Positions 27,980-36,839 of a DNA stretch of 64,000 bases are shown piece by piece. The position numbers and the translations under genes were made by a program. The notes under the pieces are model-generated. The model saw nothing but the letters and a program-made list of their open reading frames with translations. It had not been told where the DNA came from and did no database searches. Each line of letters opens with the position of its first letter. Within the stretch, counting starts at the first letter, position 1. Origin of the DNA: Bacillus sp. J33 (GTDB lineage Bacteria; Bacillota; Bacilli; Bacillales; Cytobacillaceae); the NCBI RefSeq assembly GCF_000518885.1, contig NZ_JAEL01000008.1, positions 1-64,000 on the forward strand. The letters run 5' to 3'.

Positions 27980-28456
27980 TTGGCTCAGATTGAAAACCCG
28001 CTCTTAAAGGAAAACGTCCGAAAAGATTGGATCGATTATAATGGGCATATGACAGATTCGGCCTATGCTGCCGTCTTCAGTATGGCAGTAGACCAATTAA
28101 TGGTGGAATTAGGAATTGATGCCGATTTTCGTGATAAACATCAATATTCTATTTACACATTAGAAACGCACCTTTGCTATATAGCTGAGGCTCATGAAGG
28201 ACAAGCACTTCAAGTCAAAATTCAGCTGTTAGATTATGATGCAAAACGATTACATGTCTTTTTTACTATGGAAAATGAGAAAGGCGATCCACTCGCAACT
28301 AGTGAGCAAATGCTAATGGGCATGGATATGAACGAAGGACGGCCTGCTCCTTTCCCAACTGAGATCCACACACGTGTTAAAAGTCTTGGCAACTTGCATA
28401 AAAGCCTGCAAATGCCTAAACAAGCTGGCAGAACAATTGGTATTCGGAAGAAATAA
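27980..28456 (+). CDS. Hotdog-fold thioesterase (probable betainyl-CoA thioesterase)
   Basis: 158-aa acyl-CoA thioesterase of the 4HBT/hotdog type, with VRKDWIDYNGHMTDSAYAAVFSMAVDQLM at the N-terminus (active-site region with N-G-H-M) and IYTLETHLCYIAEAHEGQALQVKIQLLDYD in the sheet. In carnitine catabolism the equivalent (CdhB) hydrolyses betainyl-CoA to glycine betaine. The best start is TTG at 27980, seven bases after AAGGAGG; an ATG at 27962 overlaps that site. Third and last gene of the operon, so carnitine would be turned into the compatible solute glycine betaine. Confidence 0.85.
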   Translation: MAQIENPLLKENVRKDWIDYNGHMTDSAYAAVFSMAVDQLMVELGIDADFRDKHQYSIYTLETHLCYIAEAHEGQALQVKIQLLDYDAKRLHVFFTMENEKGDPLATSEQMLMGMDMNEGRPAPFPTEIHTRVKSLGNLHKSLQMPKQAGRTIGIRKK

Positions 28457-28518
28457 GAATATACTAAAAGCTCCTTGTGCAAGAAAAAAGACTTAAATAA
28501 TGATCCGTATTTATTATG

Positions 28519-28556
28519 AAGGCCTGCCTCAATTGATTTATGGGGCAGGCCTTATT
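28519..28556. terminator. Terminator after the carnitine operon
   Basis: AAGGCCTGCC, loop, GGCAGGCCTT, followed by ATTCTT; ten-pair stem, usable from either side. Confidence 0.7.
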
Positions 28557-28728
28557 CTTAAGTTCATTTTAGAAACTGCCAGCAATTAAATATGATCAAT
28601 ACATGAAGAGACACGTTTCCAATAAACGCGTCCTATAATAGAAACATTGGGCAGCTTCTAATAGATGGGTTTACTTAATAAAAAATATCCCCTGCATGAT
28701 CTAAATTCCCTATGTAAACGCTGCAATA

Positions 28729-31635
28729 TTAAATGGCTTCTGTTGAATTTGAAATCACTTTTTCTGCAGATGAATGGATAGGCAAAATGACGTCGACGGT
28801 TGTTCCCTTATGGATTTCACTTTTAATCGAGATCTTTCCTTGATGCTCTTCAATAATTTTATAACACATCATTAACCCTAAGCCGGTTCCTTTTTCTTTA
28901 AGACTATAAAAAGGTTCGCCGAGATGTGGAATACGCTCTTTTGGAATCCCGCAGCCCTGATCTATACAACGTATTAAAACGTGATTGTGGCCCAGTTTCT
29001 TTACTTGAATGACTATTTTCCCATCCCTGTCCATCGCTTCAATCGAATTTTTTAAGATATTAATAAGTACTTGTTTTAATTGGTTCACTTCGCATTGAAT
29101 CAATGGGATGTCTTCTTCCTCTTCTATGATTACTTTTATATTGCTGCTGATTGCTTCAGGATAAACAACAGCTAAAGCCTGTTCAATTAACATTCGCAAA
29201 TCCTGAAGTTGAATCGTGGTTGCCTGTGGCTTGGCTACTGCCATAAATTGATTGGTAATTAATTCAATTTGATTAACCTCAGCTTGCATCACATCGATAT
29301 ATCCTTTATTGCTTTCATCTATTGAAGATTGCAGTAAACTTAGAAATCCTTTGAGAGAAGTCAAGGGATTTCGAATTTCGTGAGCAATTCCTGCTGATAA
29401 TTGACCGACCACAGCAAGCTTCTCCGATTTTCTTAGTAATTCTTCCGCTTGCTTCAGTTCTGTAATATCCCGTCCAATGATTACAAGTCCTTTACGTTGC
29501 CGATCAGAATTAAAAACTGGCACCTTAATAACTTCAAAAATAATTGATTCGCCATCAGGCTGTGGGATCACTTCTTCACTTCTGGTGATATGGCCATTTT
29601 CCCATGTTTTTTCATCTGATTCCTCGCAGCAATAAAAAGTATCTCTACAGAGGTCATTGTAGGCAGCCAGTTCGCTATCACTTTTACCATGATATGGGAC
29701 ATTCTCGAATTGAAAATAAGAAAGTGCTGTATCGTTTACTTCAAGCCATTTTCCTTCACCATCTTTAAATACAATTACGTCAGGCATGGCATTTATTAAT
29801 GTGCGTAAACGTTTCTCGCTTTCTTTCAATGCTTCTTCCATTCGTTTATGTTCCGTAATATCCCTTAAGATGGATACGAAAGCTGACACATTCCCCTTCT
29901 CATTTACAATTGGGGAGACGAAGCTGCTTACATCAATGAAACTTCCATCTTTTCTCTGCCTAATTGTTTCATATGACATAACATGTCTGTTATTTAATAT
30001 TTTTTGAAAGATTTCGGTACACTGATCAAACAGGAAATTAGGGATAATAGGCAGCTGTCTTCCTATTACCTCCTGTTCAGTCCAGCCAAATACTTCTTCA
30101 AAAGCTTTATTTACTTTAATGACATTAAAGTGTAAGTCGAAAATAATAATAGAATCCACTGTGTTTTTAAGAAACAAGTCCAATTGCTGTTTCGTTGATT
30201 GGAGTTCTTTTTCCATCTGTTTATTTTTAGTAATATCTTTTACAATTCCATAAACTCCAACAATCTCATTGTCTATAAAAGTGGGGAAACTTTTCACTTT
30301 AAAATCTACACGGTGCCCATTTTTGTGCTTAATCGCGATCTCATATTCCTGCTGTTTTCCTTTTATTGTTTTTTCCAAATATTTCAATCCATCTTCTAGA
30401 TGTTCTGGAAGAATTAACGATTTAAGATCTATCTTTTGAAGCTCTTCAACCGTATATCCCACCATTCTCTCCATTGCTGGATTCGCATCCAATAAATTCC
30501 CCTGTAAATCACAAGAATAGATTCCGTCAGGGTTATGATCAAAAAGGGATTTATAAAATTCTGTAGATTTAATTGATTTTTTTACGGCAGGTTGTTCTCT
30601 GTTGTTGATATTTGGAATGATATCCCCTCTATTCATATTTGATAAATACTTCTTATCTATACCATCGGGCGAAGAACTTGGAGCAAGCAACATGTCCTTA
30701 AAACTTGTTAAGATCGGAGGAATAACGTGAACAACTGCACCGATAGTGATTCCCCCATAAATAAAAGGGGTTAGCTCAAATCTCCAAATTCCTTTTAAAT
30801 GTTCAATTTCCCAATAAGTCCTGGAAGCTAAGGATAATGATAGAGAAGGAGTATTGATCAAAAAATTGTTCGAATTAATTAATCCCTGTTCATATAAAAT
30901 AGGAGATGCTTTAATCACATTCCATCCACGATCTAAAACTGCTAAATAGCACTTGGACTGCTGTGAGATACTTAGGCTTTGGTAATATTCAGATAGCTTA
31001 AAGCGTTCCAGTTTTAATTGGTTACGCAGCATTCCAGTTACATTTTGTGCCGCTGCTGTAACGACTGATAAAAAATATGGATGATTGACTGTCCATAGCC
31101 CAGTCAAATCAATGACTCCCAACATTTTTTTGGTGGCAGGATCATGAATGGGAGCAGCTGAGCATGTCCATTTTTGTACCTCTTGGCAAAAGTGTTCTCC
31201 AGCAAACACTTGAATCGGAGAACCGGTAGCAATTGCCAATCCAATGCCATTCGTGCCTGCATTGCTTTCTTTCCATGATGAGCCAGCAACCAAATTCATA
31301 TCCTCAGCCTTGAGCATTAGCGACAAATCTCCATCTATATAAACGATATCTCCGGAAGGATTACAATACGTTATCAAATGGCCGGAATCCATATACATGT
31401 CCTTTAATTTCGTAAGAACCGGTTTTATCATATAAAATAAGGTATCTGTTGATACATATTCCTTAATTTGTTCTTCACTAAGGCTGATAGAAGTCTTACT
31501 TTGAAGTGGACTGATTCCTTGTTCCAAACAGCGCTTCCATGAATCATACATTAAAGGGCGGATTGTTGGAGTTTTGTTGTTGCCAGAAACAAACTTTTCC
31601 CATTCACGTTCCAGCTTTAGTTTTAGGTTATTCAT
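28729..31635 (-). CDS. Multi-PAS sensor histidine kinase with AcoR-type GAF input domain
   Basis: 968-aa cytoplasmic kinase. Residues 1-215 copy the N-terminus of sigma-54 activators such as AcoR: EWEKF, RPLMYDSWKRCLEQGI, then a GAF domain with SWKESNAGTNGIGLAIATGSP, AGEHFCQEVQKWTCSAAPIHDP and GVIDLTG. Three PAS domains follow (about 358-470, 483-600, 610-720), then HisKA with GQLSAGIAHEIRNPL (phospho-His near 750) and a HATPase domain with NILKNSIEAM, DQGCGIPKE and GTGLGLMMCYKI. No membrane segment. Start taken as ATG 31635, where AcoR-type proteins begin; the frame is open to 31734. Orphan: no response regulator is adjacent. The kinase part resembles sporulation kinases. Convergent with the carnitine operon. 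Confidence 0.88.
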   Translation of the reverse strand: MNNLKLKLEREWEKFVSGNNKTPTIRPLMYDSWKRCLEQGISPLQSKTSISLSEEQIKEYVSTDTLFYMIKPVLTKLKDMYMDSGHLITYCNPSGDIVYIDGDLSLMLKAEDMNLVAGSSWKESNAGTNGIGLAIATGSPIQVFAGEHFCQEVQKWTCSAAPIHDPATKKMLGVIDLTGLWTVNHPYFLSVVTAAAQNVTGMLRNQLKLERFKLSEYYQSLSISQQSKCYLAVLDRGWNVIKASPILYEQGLINSNNFLINTPSLSLSLASRTYWEIEHLKGIWRFELTPFIYGGITIGAVVHVIPPILTSFKDMLLAPSSSPDGIDKKYLSNMNRGDIIPNINNREQPAVKKSIKSTEFYKSLFDHNPDGIYSCDLQGNLLDANPAMERMVGYTVEELQKIDLKSLILPEHLEDGLKYLEKTIKGKQQEYEIAIKHKNGHRVDFKVKSFPTFIDNEIVGVYGIVKDITKNKQMEKELQSTKQQLDLFLKNTVDSIIIFDLHFNVIKVNKAFEEVFGWTEQEVIGRQLPIIPNFLFDQCTEIFQKILNNRHVMSYETIRQRKDGSFIDVSSFVSPIVNEKGNVSAFVSILRDITEHKRMEEALKESEKRLRTLINAMPDVIVFKDGEGKWLEVNDTALSYFQFENVPYHGKSDSELAAYNDLCRDTFYCCEESDEKTWENGHITRSEEVIPQPDGESIIFEVIKVPVFNSDRQRKGLVIIGRDITELKQAEELLRKSEKLAVVGQLSAGIAHEIRNPLTSLKGFLSLLQSSIDESNKGYIDVMQAEVNQIELITNQFMAVAKPQATTIQLQDLRMLIEQALAVVYPEAISSNIKVIIEEEEDIPLIQCEVNQLKQVLINILKNSIEAMDRDGKIVIQVKKLGHNHVLIRCIDQGCGIPKERIPHLGEPFYSLKEKGTGLGLMMCYKIIEEHQGKISIKSEIHKGTTVDVILPIHSSAEKVISNSTEAI

Positions 31636-31763
31636 TACTATAGCTATACCCCCTAAAATAAATGATTGTAAATATCCCGCTTTTACAATATTAGAAAATT
31701 CTGGGCTATTGATGTTCGCCTCCTTAAAAATCATATTGCTTTTAAATTATATATTAAAAGTTT

Positions 31764-31861
31764 GACTCTTTTCTCATAGATTAGTGTTATTGTTTGTAAA
31801 TTTTGCGCTTTGGTAAAACTAAGTTTTCCTTCAAAAAGCAGCAAATTTCACGAAAAGAGCT
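31764..31861 (+). repeat. MITE-like intergenic repeat, copy 5 (short form)
   Basis: GACTCTTTTCTCATAGATT at the left, TTTGGTAAAACTAAGTTTTC in the middle, CAGCAAATTTCACGAAAAGAG at the right (split here by one base from the family consensus). No GC-rich core. Confidence 0.7.
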
Positions 31862-31931
31862 TGGAACTAACCAAAAGTATTTTAAAATCGTTAAAACATA
31901 GTCTATTTTATTTTTATTAAGAGTTATGTTA

Positions 31932-32474
31932 TTAAACTTGCAAATCTTTTGGCTTTTTTCTAGCCTTTAAACGCTTATACAGCGGAAATCCAACCATATA
32001 ATACCCTGAAAAGGATAGCAGAATCAGGGATAAACCTGCCATTGTCAATAGACTGTATCTATACCAATTTCCAAAGAAGGAACCATCATGCAAAGTAATG
32101 AGGAAGGTTGAGTAATCTGGATTTGTCGATAAAACTTTTCCTGTACTCGCATCGATCTGAACACTTTGACTATTATTAAAGCGAACCTGGTAAACATTGG
32201 CACTTGGCCTATACTCAATTCTGAATATATCTTCTGCCGAGGATGCATCTGGGAGTTCCTGAGACGTGGCAATAGTCACGACCTTATCGATTGGCAGTGA
32301 CTGACTTGGACTCGCCTCTTTCCCCATCCTTAACTCATCAGCCACTCCGAAGGGTATCATATAAACAAGCAAGAGGCCTGTGACAGCAACGAACATAAAA
32401 ACAAAAGATAATATCAATCCTGACCATTTATGTACTTTTCGGCTAAATTGGTACAAACTCATAGCTCTTGACAA
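31932..32474 (-). CDS. PepSY-associated membrane protein
   Basis: 180-aa protein with two membrane helices (about 17-40 and 142-163) flanking an extracytoplasmic PepSY-like domain (about 60-125: KVVTIATSQELPDASSAEDIF, VYQVRFNNSQSVQIDASTGKVLS, FLITLHDGSFFGNWYRY). The RKVHKWSGLILS start and LHDGxFFGxWYRY are typical of PepSY_TM small proteins linked to iron or copper reduction or cytochrome-like functions. The start is TTG at 32474 behind GGTGGT; ATG at 32462 is possible. Role unknown. Confidence 0.8.
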   Translation of the reverse strand: MSRAMSLYQFSRKVHKWSGLILSFVFMFVAVTGLLLVYMIPFGVADELRMGKEASPSQSLPIDKVVTIATSQELPDASSAEDIFRIEYRPSANVYQVRFNNSQSVQIDASTGKVLSTNPDYSTFLITLHDGSFFGNWYRYSLLTMAGLSLILLSFSGYYMVGFPLYKRLKARKKPKDLQV

Positions 32475-32503
32475 ATTACCACCACACCCTTTGTCTTATT
32501 TTT

Positions 32504-32733
32504 AGGCTCTTTTCTCATGAATTGTTGTTTTTACTTATTAATTTTGCCCGTTGATTTCCACTACGGGCACTCAAGCTTTCCCGGGGAAGGAATGGGAGCC
32601 TCCTCGGCTTCGCCTGTGGTGTCTCCCACTCCCTCTTTTCCGCAGGAGTCAAGTGCCCTCCGTTCCAATCAGCTCAGTTGGTTAAACTAAGTTCGTTCGT
32701 CTTCAAAAAGCAACAAACTTTACGAAAAGAGCA
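32504..32733 (+). repeat. MITE-like intergenic repeat, copy 6 (long form)
   Basis: AGGCTCTTTTCTCATGAATT to CAACAAACTTTACGAAAAGA with full GC-rich core (GAAGGAATGGGAGCC, CTCGGCTTCGCCTG, TGTCTCCCAC) and ATCAGCTCAGTTGGTTAAAC. It lies directly upstream of the PepSY gene, in its presumed promoter. Confidence 0.85.
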
Positions 32734-33199
32734 TTAATAAATCATCACCGTTTATGCCAAACCGTCGGTGATTCCGTTATTTGCTCTTTCCTTAGCAGAA
32801 ACGGTTCAGCAGCCTCAAATATTCTCCAAAATCACCTCCTTTTTACCATGTCCCCACAAAAATATAAAACGCTTCCATTAAAGACACGGAATATTTAAAA
32901 AATTCATAATTCTATGGTGGCTTAATGTGATTTTACGTGGATAAATTAGGTTTGTCAATTATATTTTACTATATTAGTAAAATAGTAAATTACTAAATTA
33001 ATAAGGGAATATACTAAAGTTTTATTCTGAAAATAAAATAATACGAACAAGTAAAACCTTTTTCTAATCAGCAATTCCATAAAAATACAAATGAAAAAAT
33101 AAAAAGAAAAGGTGACCGCCTTAAGTGACCCTTGAATAAAATCACACCCGATAAAATTATGTACAAAAAAATAACTCCCCAAAAAAAGGGAGCTCTAAA
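32734..33199. other. Intergenic region without a recognised gene
   Basis: Contains the inverted repeat ATCACCG/CGGTGAT (32746-32774) and a minus-strand AAGGAGGTGATTTTG near 32822-32836, which has no ORF longer than a few codons after it. It may be the stranded leader of a gene separated by repeat copy 6. The rest is very AT-rich. Confidence 0.35.
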
Positions 33200-33346
33200 A
33201 TGGCTAATCATCCAAAGGAATCGCGGGCTGCATTCGCATTGGCTCAATATGTTTGGTCAAAAGCATTTAATAAGAGCAAGAGGCTCCAACATTTACAGAT
33301 TATCTTTCAAAGGATGGCGGATTCTTTACATTTTTTTGTTTCTTAA
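33200..33346 (+). CDS. Small protein, 48 aa
   Basis: Starts MANHPKESRAAFALAQYVWS and continues as one amphipathic, basic helix-rich chain ending HFFVS. GGGAG stands seven bases before the ATG, and can pair with CTCCC at 33175-33179 across an A-rich loop. The last 47 bp overlap antisense with the 3' end of the FAD-monooxygenase gene. Composition looks like a true small Bacillus protein; no family recognised. Confidence 0.45.
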   Translation: MANHPKESRAAFALAQYVWSKAFNKSKRLQHLQIIFQRMADSLHFFVS

Positions 33347-34664
33347 TCTTTTTCTTCTGATTGGTTAATACAGCAAACACTACTTTAGAGTGGAAAAGGT
33401 GCAAGGGAGACCGAATTAAATTCATTACTCTGCCTAATCTAAGATATACTTCCGGATCAAAAGCCGAAAGCTTATATACCTCTTTGCTATACCACTGTTT
33501 AATCGGCTGTATGAGAGGCCTGTCTCCTTTAATATCTGGATTCCGGAATGCCTCTGTAATGGCCATCTCCCAAGGAGTAGCAATCAAATGCGAAATTCTC
33601 TTGTGAAATGTTTTGGTAAACCCTTTATCTGGATAGGCAAAATGTTTCAAATAACTCTGTAGCTCTAAGGCTTCCATAGCTGCGACAGAAATACCTTGCC
33701 CAAATACAGGATCAAAGCGGCAATGCGCATCTCCAACTATCAGGAAACCTTCCGGGACATCCGCCAGGTCAAAACGCCGGCGCACCTGATAAGGAATCTT
33801 ATGTATTTTTATCTCTGATATTGGCTCCACTTGTTCGAGAAAATGAAGTACATCAGGGACGGGTAACTTTTGGGCATAAGCAAAAAATTCCTCATTGGTA
33901 ATTGGCGCGGGTTCATTGGCATAACCGCTAAAGGTAACAGAGAAACGATTCTCTTCAATCGTTTGAATAAAAGCACCATACGGGTTTTCAGGGAAGCTGG
34001 GAGAAATCAGAAGATTACACCAGTCTGGACGTTCCTGATTTTTAAGACGAAAAAATCTGGTGGCATAGAAAAGCTGAATCCACACCTTTTCTTCCTTTAT
34101 CCCTATTCCATATGATCTTAGCCACTCAACACTTTTTGAACCAAACCCGCTAGCATCAACAACCAGATCTGCATAAAGTTCTTCTTCTCTTCCTGTCTTA
34201 AGGGAGCGTACCTGCACACCGGATATTTTATTATGTTGGCGATCTAATAACAGCCGCTCGGCCTTCGTTTCGTACTTGGCTTCAATATTGGATACTTGGT
34301 CAATACGGTTTTGCAAATGCCACTCTAACATAGGCCAGCTTTGTTGAACCATAACTAATTCTCCTGGAAACCGCTGTTTCCAGAAACCAAAATGATGCCA
34401 TTTCAAATCTCTTGTAAAATTATTTACAATACTCCCATCTTCTATTAATTGATCAAGGAAATGCGGAAACAATTTCTCAATTGCTTCTTCACCGCCTTTT
34501 AATAAAACATGAGGATGATAGCTTTGCGGCACTCTCTTCCTTGGGGCTTTTTCTTCCCATCTTTGATCGGCTTCCAAGATGATTACCTTTCGAAAGGAAT
34601 GTGACAGGGCTTTAGCAGCTAATTTCCCAGCGATGCTTCCTCCGATAACAATTGCTTTCTCCAA
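33300..34664 (-). CDS. FAD-dependent monooxygenase (flavoprotein hydroxylase/epoxidase type)
   Basis: 454-aa flavoprotein of the PHBH-like group. FAD-binding Rossmann motif IVIGGSIAGKLAAKALS (residues 5-21), ILEAD acidic end of beta-2, the DG-like YADLVVDASGFGSKS near 170, and the second FAD motif FLIVGDAHCRFDPVFGQGISVAAMEAL near 315-340. RKRVPQSYHPHVLLKGGEEAIEKLFP resembles polyether epoxidases and FAD-dependent oxidases such as LasC-like proteins. Substrate unknown. The start is TTG at 34664 behind GGAGGAAGT. The basic C-terminal tail (NQKKKIKKQKNVK) is unusual. Single gene with no obvious biosynthetic partner. Confidence 0.85.
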   Translation of the reverse strand: MEKAIVIGGSIAGKLAAKALSHSFRKVIILEADQRWEEKAPRKRVPQSYHPHVLLKGGEEAIEKLFPHFLDQLIEDGSIVNNFTRDLKWHHFGFWKQRFPGELVMVQQSWPMLEWHLQNRIDQVSNIEAKYETKAERLLLDRQHNKISGVQVRSLKTGREEELYADLVVDASGFGSKSVEWLRSYGIGIKEEKVWIQLFYATRFFRLKNQERPDWCNLLISPSFPENPYGAFIQTIEENRFSVTFSGYANEPAPITNEEFFAYAQKLPVPDVLHFLEQVEPISEIKIHKIPYQVRRRFDLADVPEGFLIVGDAHCRFDPVFGQGISVAAMEALELQSYLKHFAYPDKGFTKTFHKRISHLIATPWEMAITEAFRNPDIKGDRPLIQPIKQWYSKEVYKLSAFDPEVYLRLGRVMNLIRSPLHLFHSKVVFAVLTNQKKKIKKQKNVKNPPSFER

Positions 34665-34839
34665 TAGGATACTTCCTCCAATCTTTCAGCAAATATTGTC
34701 GGGATTTTATTTCTATCTATTGTTTTTTAAAAACCTTACATCCGACAAACCGCTGACACAGCCCCCTCTGCTATTCATTATAAATTGATTTATTTTTACT
34801 TCATGTGTGGCCCATTTCCGGTATAATCACAAACCGTTA

Positions 34840-35343
34840 TCATTTAAAGAGGAAATATACATAATCCGTGGGTACGCCGCATTCACCTTGTTGTCTTAGC
34901 ATGGCTGTTACATTGCCTCGATGGTAGGTTCCATGGTTTACTACATGATGAATGAGATCAGCTAGTATGAATTCACAGCGGCCATACCTGGGGTGCTCGG
35001 TAATGATAACTCGTTCTGAATCTTGCTGCTCTGCAAAAAAACTGTAAAATTCCTTTGATAGTGCAGCATATAACGCTTCAAGTTCATCTATTTCGGCTCC
35101 TGCCGCTTCTGACTTTCGATGCTCAACTTCTTTGACTGTTTCATGGAAACTGCTTCCCTTCATCGTCTCCAGCCAGGTAATGTCTGTTGCATAAAGGTGA
35201 ATCAAAACTTCTGAAATCGATGAGAAAACACTTTTAATTGTCTTTTTTGAAACGCTATCAGGCAGTTGTTTTAAGTGCTGGAACACTTGTTGGTTAGCCC
35301 AAACGTGGTAATCGTACATTTTTATGGCCCGGTTATTTTCCAT
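34840..35343 (-). CDS. DinB-family protein
   Basis: 167-aa four-helix-bundle protein of the DinB/YfiT-like superfamily, with three probable metal-ligand histidines: the His in DYHVWANQQ (near 14), LIHLYATDITW (near 52) and VVNHGTYHRGNVTAMLRQ (near 135-140). Many members are thiol-dependent transferases or unknown. Start set at ATG 35343 (MENNRAIKMYDYHVW) because the frame upstream to 35580 is translated repeat copy 7. A second DinB gene lies 365 bp upstream on the same strand, separated only by that repeat. Confidence 0.85.
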   Translation of the reverse strand: MENNRAIKMYDYHVWANQQVFQHLKQLPDSVSKKTIKSVFSSISEVLIHLYATDITWLETMKGSSFHETVKEVEHRKSEAAGAEIDELEALYAALSKEFYSFFAEQQDSERVIITEHPRYGRCEFILADLIHHVVNHGTYHRGNVTAMLRQQGECGVPTDYVYFLFK

Positions 35344-35381
35344 TAGCTTATGCCCCTCTCTTTTTGTCACATTTTTGAATA

Positions 35382-35659
35382 AGGATCTTTTCTCATAAAA
35401 TGTTGTTTTTACTAATAAATTCTGCCCGTTGATTTCAGCACGGCGCACTTGCTTTCCGCGGGGAGGAATGAGAACGCCTGCGGGGTCTCCCACTTCCCTC
35501 ACTTCCCGCAGGACATTGGAAAAGCATCCTTGAATAAACACCTCGTCGTAAGAAAATGCGAATGCATTTTTGAGGATCAAGTGCCCTCCGCTTTAATCAA
35601 CTCAGTTGGTTAAACTAAGTTTTCCGCCCGAAAAGCAACAAACTTTACAAAAACAGCCT
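35382..35659 (+). repeat. MITE-like intergenic repeat, copy 7 (long form)
   Basis: AGGATCTTTTCTCATAAAAT to CAACAAACTTTACAAAAACA with core CTTTCCGCGGGGAGGAATG and the extra AGCATCCTTGAATAAACACC segment as in copy 4. Inserted between two DinB-type genes. Confidence 0.85.
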
Positions 35660-35707
35660 TGTATAAATAAGAAATCAATTAAAACCACATACACTGCTGC
35701 TTTAAAG

Positions 35708-36223
35708 TTATTCAAATAATGATGGTCTCGGTTCAGCCATGCCAAAATGTGCCCATTCTTCCTTTGAAGGACCGTATATACCAGGAACATGAAGTCCTGC
35801 CTGCCTCATAAGAATAGTCATTTGTCCTCGATGATGAGTTTGGTGCTGATTTAAAAATAGTAAAAGATTTCCCTTTGCCATTTTTTGACCAAAGAAATCA
35901 ATCTGTTCAGATAAGTTCTCATCAGTCCATTGAGTTTTCAATGCCTCAACAAGTTGATTTGAAGATTTAATATAGCTTTCAGCAATAAAATTAGCCGAAG
36001 AAGGGACGGACCAGTCTTCACTTGGTGCTTCAAATCTTAAACCTGCCTGTGAGCTAATCACTTTAATGGATGTAACCGTATGCCATGCAATACGTCCTAA
36101 AGACCAGTGCTGTGAAGAAACCTCCTGTTTCAAAGATTCATCAGTAAGAGTTTTAAGAAGCTTACTTGTAGCTCCGGCTTCAAATTCCCAAGATTTCAAA
36201 AAATCGTTTAAGCTTTGATACAT
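35708..36223 (-). CDS. DinB-family protein
   Basis: 171-aa DinB-like protein with histidines in GRIAWHTVTS (near 52) and LNQHQTHHRGQMTILMRQAG (near 128-133), the latter the classic HxxHRGQ motif. It starts MYQSLNDFLKSWEFE at ATG 36223, preceded by AGAGGAGG. The in-frame ATG at 36241 lies before the ribosome site. It has the same fold as its neighbour but the sequences are clearly different, so not a recent duplication. Function unknown; DinB proteins may be metal-dependent hydrolases or thiol transferases. Confidence 0.85.
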   Translation of the reverse strand: MYQSLNDFLKSWEFEAGATSKLLKTLTDESLKQEVSSQHWSLGRIAWHTVTSIKVISSQAGLRFEAPSEDWSVPSSANFIAESYIKSSNQLVEALKTQWTDENLSEQIDFFGQKMAKGNLLLFLNQHQTHHRGQMTILMRQAGLHVPGIYGPSKEEWAHFGMAEPRPSLFE

Positions 36224-36370
36224 CCAAAGCCTCCTCTCCATAGATAGTCACTTTAACATTCTCCCTTTTATGGAAATTTCCTCCTGAATCTTTTAAAAAT
36301 AATTCTTGTATAGGCTTTTTTATAAAGCATATAGTGCCAGTAACGGTTTAATTAGATGGCCCTATACATA

Positions 36371-36406
36371 AAAAAAAGGGCACATTTCTTATTCCAGAAA
36401 TGTGCC
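36371..36406 (-). terminator. Terminator of the MazG-like gene
   Basis: Minus strand: GGCACATTTCT, loop, AGAAATGTGCC, then CTTTTTTT; eleven-pair perfect stem. Confidence 0.9.
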
Positions 36407-36428
36407 TTGCTGCTGAAAAAACTTTTTC

Positions 36429-36749
36429 CTAATTGTTAGAATAGCGTTCTGATAGTTTCTTTTTATGTGACTGAAACACCTCTTCCAGCGGAATATTGTA
36501 CTTGTTTGCAATCACAATTATATTGCCTAATACATCCCCTAATTCTTCAGTTAATTCCTGTTTATTTTCCTCATAAGTTCCCATTGCTTCATCAGGTCTA
36601 TCCCTGCCTATCTCAAGAGCTCTTATTGCTCGGGCAACCTCACCTGTTTCTTCTGCTAAAAAGCCAATCCGAATAAAAATATCTAACTCAGACCAGCCTC
36701 TGCTTTCATAATAGTCCTTAACCCATTGCTGAAATTCAGTGACAATCAT
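36429..36749 (-). CDS. MazG-like nucleotide pyrophosphohydrolase
   Basis: 106-aa all-alpha NTP-PPase protein. Metal-binding acidic motif: RIGFLAEETGEVARAIRALE (about 28-47) and ELTEELGDVLGNIIVIANKY (about 66-85), i.e. the EExxE...ExxD pattern of MazG. It would hydrolyse non-canonical or (d)NTP substrates to the monophosphate and pyrophosphate as a house-cleaning enzyme. Start at ATG 36749 after TTGGAGG; an ORF to 36770 includes that site. Divergent from the LOG-family gene, which may share the cleaning or nucleotide theme. Confidence 0.85.
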   Translation of the reverse strand: MIVTEFQQWVKDYYESRGWSELDIFIRIGFLAEETGEVARAIRALEIGRDRPDEAMGTYEENKQELTEELGDVLGNIIVIANKYNIPLEEVFQSHKKKLSERYSNN

Positions 36750-36778
36750 TTTTTTCAACCTCCAATTCATATATTCAG

Positions 36779-36808
36779 TTTAACAAAAAATTGAAAGTTT
36801 TATATAAT
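36779..36808 (+). promoter_or_regulatory. Sigma-A promoter of the LOG-family gene
   Basis: TTTAAC (36779-36784), 18-bp spacer, perfect TATAAT (36803-36808), 31 bp ahead of the start codon. Confidence 0.6.
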
Positions 36809-36839
36809 CGTTAATGGTGAATATTAGGAGGGGATATAT

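Noticed and set aside
35344-35580. Long N-terminus of the DinB-type protein
   Set aside because: Derived from repeat copy 7; the DinB domain starts at ATG 35343.
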